A stretch of 64,000 bases of DNA. It comes from Nitrosospira briensis (lineage in GTDB: Bacteria > Pseudomonadota > Gammaproteobacteria > Burkholderiales > Nitrosomonadaceae). The notes beneath the pieces are model-generated. The model was given only the letters and a program-made list of their open reading frames with translations. It ran no database searches and had not been told where the DNA came from. Positions 45,691 through 53,437 of the stretch are shown here, piece by piece (within the stretch, counting starts at the first letter, position 1; each line of letters starts with the position of its first letter). The stretch covers positions 1,025,852-1,089,851 of the forward strand of contig NZ_FOVJ01000001.1 in assembly GCF_900115125.1 (NCBI RefSeq), given 5' to 3'. Position numbers and translations under genes: made by a program.

Positions 45691-46480
45691 GAGATCCGTC
45701 CCGACTTTCCATACCAAGCTGTTTTAGAACTGTCCTACTTGCAACTGCTCGCCCTGTAGGGCGGATATAGAGGGTGGAAATTGCGGTGAGCTTGTGAGAT
45801 ATTAGCCCGTCCAGTTGTGCATGTTCGATTCGTGGGTCACATATGGGATATTGTGCAGCTTCATATATTATTACTGGATGATCAAGAGGATAGTGTAGTT
45901 TCAATCGAGTTATTAGCGCCGCTATATTGGTAGAGTTATTATAGCCCCCGCCTTTAAAGGTCAAATCTCCAATAACACCAACTTGCCATAAAATCAGTGC
46001 AGACCTCGAATCAAAAATACGTTCGTGAATCAAAAAATCTGTCGCTTCAAAACTTGCACAGCCATAACGGGCCGGATCTAACCCTAAATCGGCGAAGAGG
46101 CATGCGTCAGCTGAAATACCAGCAAGCATTTGGGCGGCGATACCATCTTCTTTAGCACGCCGAATTATTTCATGCGATGGATAAACAAATATGCCCGGGT
46201 GACCATAAAATGCTACACACACCTTTGCACCCGAAGTAGCTGCTTGCATTACCTCATCAACCATCGCTTGATAACTCGCCAAGCGAGGCCTTCCCTCTTT
46301 ATAGTGTTTCTGAAGGGAAGCTGCATTTGAATTGGTCTGACATATCCATTCAGCCGAGAGAGGATCCGCCACCAAATAAAGGACCAAATCAGCTTGCTCG
46401 ATATAACGTGCAGCCTCTAAAGTGATTTGGCTTACTGCTTTTATGCCTGTTCCAACAATGGTGACGGACCCTTTACTCAT
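45680..46480 (-). CDS. Split borosin alpha-N-methyltransferase
   Basis: The 266-residue protein has the tetrapyrrole-methylase fold (VTIVGTGIKAVSQITLEAAR) and the borosin-specific segments NAASLQKHYKEGRPRLASYQ, VAFYGHPGIFVYPSHEIIRR, GISADACLFADLGLDP, GCASFEATDFLI and ILWQVGVIGDL. Tyr60, Arg66, Tyr70 and Tyr92 have the same spacing as the catalytic Tyr66, Arg72, Tyr76 and Tyr98 of fungal OphMA. Such enzymes methylate backbone amide nitrogens of a peptide. It lacks a fused substrate tail; the precursor is the separate gene just upstream, overlapping by 4 bp (ATGA). This is the split type exemplified by SonM/SonA of Shewanella. Confidence 0.88.
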   Translation of the reverse strand: MSKGSVTIVGTGIKAVSQITLEAARYIEQADLVLYLVADPLSAEWICQTNSNAASLQKHYKEGRPRLASYQAMVDEVMQAATSGAKVCVAFYGHPGIFVYPSHEIIRRAKEDGIAAQMLAGISADACLFADLGLDPARYGCASFEATDFLIHERIFDSRSALILWQVGVIGDLTFKGGGYNNSTNIAALITRLKLHYPLDHPVIIYEAAQYPICDPRIEHAQLDGLISHKLTAISTLYIRPTGRAVASRTVLKQLGMESRDGSPNI

Positions 46481-46692
46481 AGCACGGCAATCACAATTAC
46501 AACAGTCACGTTATCGGCCGCTCCCAAACCCCCTAGCGCCGCCCTTATTTTGCCAGGATCCGCGCTCGTAACTATGTTCTGGTCAGCCTCAGAAAGACCG
46601 GAGGCAGCTAGAGCTGCTTTTGGGTCGGCGCGCAGGGCTGCAACTTTATCCGGCTTCTGAGCAAGTTCTAATAAATAATCTCTTAAAATCAT
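46477..46692 (-). CDS. Borosin precursor peptide (SonA-like)
   Basis: The 71-residue peptide (ATG after GGAG) has a helical N-domain LRDYLLELAQKPDKVAAL, DPKAALAASGLSEADQNIV and SADPGKIRAAL, the pattern of borosin-binding precursor domains, then a short Gly-rich linker (GGLGAAD) and a hydrophobic C-terminal core NVTVVIVIAVL (61-71). A core rich in Val and Ile at the very C-terminus is the expected target of alpha-N-methylation. It is translationally coupled to the methyltransferase. Confidence 0.85.
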   Translation of the reverse strand: MILRDYLLELAQKPDKVAALRADPKAALAASGLSEADQNIVTSADPGKIRAALGGLGAADNVTVVIVIAVL

Positions 46693-47520
46693 GTTGTTCT
46701 CCGATGATGATTTATTTAAATAATGCTGAATTTCTAAAAAGAACGCAAATCGCGATTGAAAAGGGAAACTCGTGGTCTACCAAACCGAAAATAGTATCGA
46801 ATTCCTCCTTACTAAGCTAATCTAATTTATATAGCAAACTTGAAATCTTCAGTTGAAAAGATGGTGCTTGTAACCATATGAAATAAATTATTCTGAAATC
46901 CTTAAGCAACGCGTTGGAAATTAATTTGTCTAATAACTCGAACTAGTAGTGATCATCGATCTTTGGAACAATGTTAAGGCCGCTGGCCATACGGTGTACA
47001 GATGTTCATGTTCAAGGGGACATTTTAGATAAATTCTTTTTGCTTCAGGCTGTATCGCGGCATCACGAAATCAAACAGTATTTCATGCACGTATGTTACT
47101 TTTTCCGTACCACCATCTTGTTTACATCGGCATTGCAGCTTTTCAGCCATCTACAAACCTTTTTTAGCTAAAATCAAGCCTAATTTTTGCTTCTGCATCC
47201 TAGATATCTGCTTAAGCTATACCCGCGGACTAAAGGTGTTGGCGTATTTAAAGGAACCACATAAAGAACAAACTGCGAATATTCTAAGACATAACACGGC
47301 ACCATAGCGTGCTTTTGCTTAGGCAAATGAGGTGAAATTGGAAGAGGACTTCCTAATTGTAACTTCGAAACAGGGCAAACTATGACGAAAGCCCTTAAAG
47401 CTCCGCTTAGGGCTCGCCATAGTAATCGACATGTTCAGCGGTAGGCAGAAGCCCACAAAGGATCAACGTGGCTTTCGTCGCTGGTTATGTTCATCGTCTT
47501 TTCGACTATCAAGGGGGCGT
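46693..47520. other. Long AT-rich intergenic stretch
   Basis: About 830 bp without a recognisable gene. Short frames have no ribosome sites and look random. It includes the promoter side of the borosin pair. Confidence 0.5.
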
Positions 47521-48114
47521 TCAAAATCCCACCCTGTTTTTGATCTCGATGTCGCACTGACCGAATAGCTTGAGAAGCGCGATACTACGGTGCTTGAAGT
47601 CGTACACCTTGTTTGTACCAACCATGACTTGGTAAGCCGGGTAGCCGTCGTGGCAGCCGGAAAGCGCTCCCTTACCGGTTGGCGTGACAACAAACTGAAA
47701 CATGTAGTTAATGTTCGGCATGAACAGTACGCCCGAGGCGGTCTGACCGCGTGCTGTGAAGCCGGCACGCCCAGGCGAGGAGAAGTCCGGATTCTCGATG
47801 ACAAATTTGTCGCGAACACTGCCGAGTTGGATAGGACCGAGCCCGGTGACGCCAGTAGAGAACGATTGAGTAATTTGCTTCTTCTCGAAATCTACGAGCA
47901 GCACTTGCGTGGACTTCATCCCCTCCTGTGGGTCGGAGGGAAGAATTCGCGTAACGATCTCCACGCGTAGTGGTTCGGAGTAAGCCGCGGCACAGGTCGT
48001 AAATGCAACAACGACAGCGATCACTTTCGTTACCCGCCCAAGATGATTTCTTCCGAAATTGTAAAGTCCCTGCTTCTTAACTAGCCCTTGCGACGCTTTC
48101 TTACTCGTACTCAT
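47521..48114 (-). CDS. Exported protein of unknown function
   Basis: From the ATG at 48114 the 197-residue protein has a basic N-region then a hydrophobic segment (VTKVIAVVVAFTTCAAAYS) that can act as signal peptide or anchor. The body is beta-rich (EIVTRILPSDPQEG, FTARGQTASGVLFMPNINYM) with a conserved-looking CHDGYPAYQVMV and QCDIEIKN; its two Cys in the mature part may pair. No family named. It may be cargo of the second element. Confidence 0.5.
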   Translation of the reverse strand: MSTSKKASQGLVKKQGLYNFGRNHLGRVTKVIAVVVAFTTCAAAYSEPLRVEIVTRILPSDPQEGMKSTQVLLVDFEKKQITQSFSTGVTGLGPIQLGSVRDKFVIENPDFSSPGRAGFTARGQTASGVLFMPNINYMFQFVVTPTGKGALSGCHDGYPAYQVMVGTNKVYDFKHRSIALLKLFGQCDIEIKNRVGF

Positions 48115-48191
48115 GGATGGCAAGCCTCTAAACATCCGAGTACCTCCGACCAGTCTTGCGATCCCAGTTGTGATGATTGTAAATGTTCATC

Positions 48192-48443
48192 TTATGCATA
48201 GGAATAACCAAGTGCAGCGATATCACGCGTTTCCGGTTCAGTCTCTGGCCACCGGTCCATCACTGCATCTCCCCCTGCAGGGTTTGGATTCTCACCGGGA
48301 TTAGTGGTTTGCCATCCGGCCCATATCCGGTCGATTTCCGCATGATGCCTCCAGAACACCGTGTCAGCAGGTGCCGTTGGGTAATCCCCTTCGATCCTCC
48401 AACCCATACAGCGCGCGATCGCGGACAGGGCTTCACGATGCAC
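48192..48443 (-). pseudogene. Tyrosinase C-terminal remnant
   Basis: FWRHHAEIDRIWAGWQ matches the CuB region of tyrosinases (HH...ID.LW), followed by the family's usual NPNPAGGDAVMDRW and DIAALGYSYA. The CuA half and most of the CuB helix are missing, so only about a quarter of the enzyme remains. No functional start. It reads on the minus strand upstream of the unknown exported protein. Confidence 0.65.
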
Positions 48444-48516
48444 ATAGGCTTACCGAGGATGGATCAATAAAGAAACGTTGCGATCGGTAGAACACGAGCA
48501 GCAAAGCAAGAAATTA

Positions 48517-51195
48517 TCAATCCATAAAGCGAATAAGTTTCAATATAAGCGTGCATTTAAGTGGTTCATTTACTAGGATTACGACTTCCACTGCCAACTC
48601 CGTCAGGAAGCGATAGTCTGTTGCAAACATAGTATTTTGTAATGACCTTTTGGGTATTAAACCAGTGATACCTGCTTCTAGTTCAACAAATAAGCCATGA
48701 CTCACATGAGGATTCACAATAATTCCCTTATGCGAAGAGCCTACCTGATATTTACTTCCTACCTTTTCCCATTGAGGACCCAATACTAATTCTCGGCTCT
48801 CCTTTAAAGCTCTTTCTGAATCCGTTAAGTCAGTTAAGCTTTCAAAACCAATGTTGGCAGAAATAATACCAACAAGATTATTTCTGCGTTCTCTCTCGCG
48901 AAGGAGGAACTCGACAAGTATTGACGCGTTATAGAGCACGTCCTTGCGCTTCAATTGACGGTCACTCTTCCGCAAAGTATCGGCGATTTTTCGGGCAGTA
49001 GCTTCGTTGTCAAAATATGTGTCTTCCGCAATTGCAGCGAGATAATCAATATTTGTAAGCAGATCCAGATGAACCATGCCAGCAGATGCAAGACGGATTA
49101 GCTCGCAATCATCCAAATTCTCAGTTTTATAGGTCTCGCTTACAATGCAGTGTCCAATTAGTAGGTAAGTTATTTCCCGAGTCAGAACCTCCTCCACAAT
49201 GCCGAAAGGAACCGCCATTCGCTTAATCTCGCTAATTGGGAAATATCCTTTTTGGCCGGATGGACCAGCTTCACTTATGTTCTTTAAAAGCCAGGTGAGT
49301 ATTATCTTTCGGACAAAGTGATTTGGATCTTCATCATTCCAGTTTGCGCCAAACACATTAAGAACATAGGAATGATCGCTGTCATAGAGGCGGCGATTTG
49401 TTCGCAACAGTACTCGAGTTACCACTTCAAGGGGGATTGAATGTGCACCCTCAGCGCGTTTTATTTTTAGAATCTGATCCTCGGTGATGTGACCACTTGT
49501 GCAGAATTCAATAAATATTTCTAGTGCGCGGCGAATATTCCGTCCCGCCAGTCCAGTAATCAATCGTCGTATGTATTTGTCATGTTCAAATATAGATTTA
49601 ACAATTGACGTTAAGTAATAACTGATTTCGTTAGAGCCATACTCGACTCTAAAACCATTGGGTAGCTCATAAGTAAGTTGCCGGTTTCCTTCTAACGCTA
49701 GGTGTTTTAATGCAAGCTGAATCCTCTTATGAAGAACGTTTTGAAAAAGTGGTGGCTCTATGCGAAAAACCAGGTCTTTTAATGCAGTATCAAGAGGTGG
49801 TCGGTCACGATAGTTATCATATGTTTCTTCTCGTAATGGCAGCATAATAAGGCAGCGATATTCCTTTTGAAGCCACTGGGCAGCCTCAAACATGAGTAAC
49901 TGCTCATCAAGCGTTCTCTTGTCACTATTGTCGAGCGCAATGATAAGAAGTTTTCCGCGCTCTGCAACGCAGAATCGTGTAAATGCTAGTGCCGTTACCT
50001 TTTCATCTGCTTGGAGTTTTTGAATCTCCTCTGCCAACTTTACTGAGTAAGTAATAGGATCCGCCTCAAAGAGTTTACCCGGCCCTTTTTTGAATCGCTT
50101 TAACTCTACAGAATAAAGTTTCTGAAGTTGGTCAAGGTCCTCGAAATCTAGACTTGGTTGCGACGCTTGGCATTGATTTCTAATTTCGCGTCTAAGCCAT
50201 GAGTAAATTTCGTTTGGAGAAACTGGTGCAGTATTCATATTAATTCGCACCCAAACCGTTCTTTCAGTGACTTCTCGCGGCAAAGCTACTATTTGCAAGT
50301 AATCTAAGAATGTCGTTTTACCAGCCCCGACCATTCCTATTAACAAAAGAATTTTATTCTCGAGTGGTTTAAGTTGCACAAGTCGCCTTGTTATCTCTTT
50401 TGGATTGGCGGTATCCTCTAATAGCTGCGAATCTGTGTGGGAGGGAGGGGAAGCGGCGCGAATTACCCTATCAATTGGCTCTACGAATCGTTCCCTCCGC
50501 CTTGATCCAATGTAAGCATTTTTAACGATCATTGCCCTATCTTCGGTCGTCGTTGGGTTAAAAATATGAAGGAGCTCTCCTTGAATGCGAGCGCCAAATG
50601 AGTTGAGGCCGACTTCCTCATTCTGAATACCCTGACCACCAATCATTCTGCGAGGTTTAAAATATTTTGGCTTTATTAAGGCTTTTATTCGATCCGAATC
50701 CTTTGTCAGCTTATCAAATCGAATTGATTCAATAATTGCGGAGATCTGCCCACTTGCAATGCCATTGTTTTCAAGTTCTGCACAAATAGTTGGGGTAGCT
50801 TGATCCCAAGATCCAAAGTGTAGCTGCTGCCCATTGCATGCTACGACATAAGTCAAAGGGTTTTGACCACTAGGGTACTGAGCATTGATTTCTGCAGCAT
50901 ATAACCTTGCTTCACGATAGGCTTCATTGAGGTTCTCAGACGGGGCCTTCGCCTCAATAACTACGCGCGGCAGCGTTCCTGCTGTTAGAACGTAATCGGG
51001 AAAATATGATTTTCGTGAACTTCCTTTTCCTATCTCACATCCACGAACCGTTTTTTTTGTCAATACAGAAGAGAGAGGATAACCGAGTCCGAACGGAAAG
51101 ATGGTGGTTACAAAAGGGTAAATTAACTTCTGTTCAACATCGCTTTCGTTGGACATATCTCTAATCGGTGGAAATGAAAATGCTGTATCCGACAT
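48517..51195 (-). CDS. Large protein with HsdR-N-type nuclease, P-loop NTPase and S1-like domains
   Basis: Order in the 892 residues: an HsdR N-terminal nuclease-like domain (SYFPDYVL with Asp67, RVVIEAKAP with Glu81 and Lys83), a P-loop NTPase (LIGMVGAGKTTFLDYLQ at about 284-300; Walker B-like LLIIALDNSDKR), a long helical region, and near the C-terminus an S1-like RNA-binding fold (HKGIIVNPHVSHGLFVELEA, GITGLIPKRSL). It lies in the same direction as the type I restriction genes upstream, after a 263-bp gap containing a hairpin. Probably a defence protein, not a standard HsdR, since it lacks helicase motifs. Confidence 0.72.
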   Translation of the reverse strand: MSDTAFSFPPIRDMSNESDVEQKLIYPFVTTIFPFGLGYPLSSVLTKKTVRGCEIGKGSSRKSYFPDYVLTAGTLPRVVIEAKAPSENLNEAYREARLYAAEINAQYPSGQNPLTYVVACNGQQLHFGSWDQATPTICAELENNGIASGQISAIIESIRFDKLTKDSDRIKALIKPKYFKPRRMIGGQGIQNEEVGLNSFGARIQGELLHIFNPTTTEDRAMIVKNAYIGSRRRERFVEPIDRVIRAASPPSHTDSQLLEDTANPKEITRRLVQLKPLENKILLLIGMVGAGKTTFLDYLQIVALPREVTERTVWVRINMNTAPVSPNEIYSWLRREIRNQCQASQPSLDFEDLDQLQKLYSVELKRFKKGPGKLFEADPITYSVKLAEEIQKLQADEKVTALAFTRFCVAERGKLLIIALDNSDKRTLDEQLLMFEAAQWLQKEYRCLIMLPLREETYDNYRDRPPLDTALKDLVFRIEPPLFQNVLHKRIQLALKHLALEGNRQLTYELPNGFRVEYGSNEISYYLTSIVKSIFEHDKYIRRLITGLAGRNIRRALEIFIEFCTSGHITEDQILKIKRAEGAHSIPLEVVTRVLLRTNRRLYDSDHSYVLNVFGANWNDEDPNHFVRKIILTWLLKNISEAGPSGQKGYFPISEIKRMAVPFGIVEEVLTREITYLLIGHCIVSETYKTENLDDCELIRLASAGMVHLDLLTNIDYLAAIAEDTYFDNEATARKIADTLRKSDRQLKRKDVLYNASILVEFLLRERERRNNLVGIISANIGFESLTDLTDSERALKESRELVLGPQWEKVGSKYQVGSSHKGIIVNPHVSHGLFVELEAGITGLIPKRSLQNTMFATDYRFLTELAVEVVILVNEPLKCTLILKLIRFMD

Positions 51196-51324
51196 CTATA
51201 TAATCTCCATATTGAACTGCTTCTTATGCAGAACAATTTTTAAAGGTAAGTTTTCACTAAAAACTGCTGGCTACTTTTGTGGATGAAGGTTATCGCCTAG
51301 CGGATCAAAAGAAGCCGAGAAACT

Positions 51325-51368
51325 GGCTGTCTTCCCCACAACATATTATGTTTTGGGGGAAGGCAGCC
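51325..51368 (-). terminator. Hairpin between hsdM-S and the NTPase gene
   Basis: GGCTGTCTTCCCC and GGGGAAGGCAGCC pair with one mismatch over 13 bp around an 18-base loop. It lies downstream of the fused M-S gene. Confidence 0.55.
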
Positions 51369-51458
51369 TAGGCAAACATGGAAGGCAAGCAGACACTACT
51401 GACTGGCTGGAAGACCACGATACCGCCAGTTTCCGATGATAAAGTGACCGAATCGGAG

Positions 51459-53429
51459 TCATTTTGGGGCCAGGGACTCCCCGTCTTCACCCCACACACG
51501 AGCGAGAGTGGATTGAATTTTTTTCTCAAAGCCCTCAATGGCTTGCCGGTTCACGGCAATGACTTTCTGGTAGCCTTCGATTTCTGCCACGATCTTTTTT
51601 TGCATCTCCAGAGGCGGCAGGGGGATTTGAATGCTCTTCAGGATAGAAATATTCAGCCCGCTTCGCTCAGTGTCTCCTGTTAAGGCACGGATATCGGAAT
51701 ACATCGAGCGCAACGTCCAAAAGATAAATTCTGAAATGACCTTTGGCGGCTTCGTCGGCGTGATGGCAACCAGCGATTGATTGCAAGTGGCCCCCTCCAT
51801 TCTGAGTAACGCAACTGTCCCACGAGTCTTCCCTTGTCCGTTCAGGGCAATCAAGACGCTATCTTTCGGCAGGACTCTGGCATTTGAGTTCTCAACCGCC
51901 TTTGGTGTAATTCGTTTCTTGCAGCTCCATATTTCAAATCCATGAATGTCACCTGACACGAGCCAAGGTATCGTTCCGCCCTCGTAATACTCCACTATGG
52001 TTGAGGTTGGTGTTCCGCCAGTCATGAAAGTGCAAATTTCAGCAAGCGAGACAATTGGCCACAGTGCTTGAAGCATGCGCGTCTGCTCGCCATACCGCTC
52101 CCCGCTGAGGTTGTAGTCGCCATTCGAAGCGATCTTTGCCTTCGACACGATCAACCCTAGCGTGGGCTGAAGATCGGCGGTGGATTGCCGATCGCAGAGA
52201 ACTTGTAGGTAATCCCTCAGTTCGCGTTTCACTTGCGTGAACTGCTCTCCTTCAATTGGACGACGTTGAGCCCCGAGCCCAAACCCATCATTTTCAACTT
52301 TAAAGAAAGCGATAGTTTTACTTTGCCTTGCAAGGGATTTATCGAGGATGAGAATTGATGTCTTTACCCCGGAATAAGGATTGAAAACACCTGCGGGAAG
52401 AGAAACGACCGCGACAAGCGAGTTTTCGACCAGCATTTTTCGCAAGTCTTTGTAGGCAGTCTGCGACTGAAAGATGATGCCCTCAGGAACAATGATGCCG
52501 GCGCGGCCAGTGGGCTTAAGGTGCTCTGCAATGTAATCCACGAACAGCACTTCACTACGCTTCGCTTGTATGGAAAACCGCTTATGTGGCTTTATACCGC
52601 CCTTTGGAGACATGAAGGGTGGATTGGCGAGAATGACGTCCGCAAATTCGTTCCATCGTTCCTCCGACGTAAGCGTGTCATATTCGACAACATGTGGATC
52701 TGTGAAACCGTGAAGGTAAAGATTTACCAGCGACAGACGCACCATGTCGGGCGAGATATCGTAGCCCTTGAAGTTAATGGCTAGGCGTCCCTTCTCATCG
52801 GGCGTTAAGGTGTTATAGCCTTCGCCGTCAATACTGGACTTGAGAATGTGCTTATATGACGAGATCAAAAATCCAGCGGTTCCACAGGCGGGATCAAGTA
52901 CGGTCTCATTTTTCCTGGGATCAATGACCCCGACAATAAAGTCAATGATATGGCGCGGCGTGCGAAACTGCCCAGCATCACCCTGGGAACCGAGTACTGA
53001 AAGCAGATACTCGAAAGCATCCCCGAGCCGTTCACTATGGTCGTAGGTGAACTCATCAATGATCTTGAGAAAGCTCTTGAGCGTCTCGGGATCACGATAG
53101 GGCAGATATGCGTTTTTGAAAATATCGCGAAACAGCGGCGGAATGCCGGGGTTCTGCGGCATAGTGGTAATCCCTTCACCGTAGAGGCCGATCAATTCGT
53201 GACCGCCAACGTCGGGACTCATCAGCTTGGCCCACCCATAGCGGGCGAAGTCGCCGGTAAAGAATTTTCGCTTGCCTCCCAACTCTTCGGCTTGGGCGTC
53301 CATGTCGTCCATGAACTTGTAGATGAGTGCTATGGTGATCTGTTCTACCTGAGACTTGGGATCAGGAACCTTGCCCACGAGAATATCGCGAGCTGTATCG
53401 ATACGGCGCTTAGTAACGTTATCCAGCAT
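51459..53429 (-). CDS. Fused type I methyltransferase-specificity subunit
   Basis: The 656-residue protein joins an HsdM part (GQFRTPRHIIDFIVGVIDPR, VLDPACGTAGFLISSY for SAM binding, VILANPPFMSP for adenine methylation) to a C-terminal HsdS-like part of about 200 residues with one target-recognition domain (MTGGTPTSTIVEYYEGGTIP onward) and a coiled coil (PLPPLEMQKKIVAEIEGYQK). Having one recognition domain only, it probably dimerises to see a symmetric site. It is 8 bp after hsdR. AGGA precedes the ATG. Confidence 0.9.
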   Translation of the reverse strand: MLDNVTKRRIDTARDILVGKVPDPKSQVEQITIALIYKFMDDMDAQAEELGGKRKFFTGDFARYGWAKLMSPDVGGHELIGLYGEGITTMPQNPGIPPLFRDIFKNAYLPYRDPETLKSFLKIIDEFTYDHSERLGDAFEYLLSVLGSQGDAGQFRTPRHIIDFIVGVIDPRKNETVLDPACGTAGFLISSYKHILKSSIDGEGYNTLTPDEKGRLAINFKGYDISPDMVRLSLVNLYLHGFTDPHVVEYDTLTSEERWNEFADVILANPPFMSPKGGIKPHKRFSIQAKRSEVLFVDYIAEHLKPTGRAGIIVPEGIIFQSQTAYKDLRKMLVENSLVAVVSLPAGVFNPYSGVKTSILILDKSLARQSKTIAFFKVENDGFGLGAQRRPIEGEQFTQVKRELRDYLQVLCDRQSTADLQPTLGLIVSKAKIASNGDYNLSGERYGEQTRMLQALWPIVSLAEICTFMTGGTPTSTIVEYYEGGTIPWLVSGDIHGFEIWSCKKRITPKAVENSNARVLPKDSVLIALNGQGKTRGTVALLRMEGATCNQSLVAITPTKPPKVISEFIFWTLRSMYSDIRALTGDTERSGLNISILKSIQIPLPPLEMQKKIVAEIEGYQKVIAVNRQAIEGFEKKIQSTLARVWGEDGESLAPK

Positions 53430-53437
53430 GCAATCCT

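Noticed and set aside
46971-47171. 66-codon frame in the long gap right of the borosin precursor
   Set aside because: No ribosome site, random-looking composition; not a second precursor since it has no recognition domain.
51378-51683. Plus-strand frame across the end of the fused M-S gene
   Set aside because: Two thirds lie opposite the coiled coil of the M-S protein and it has no features of its own.
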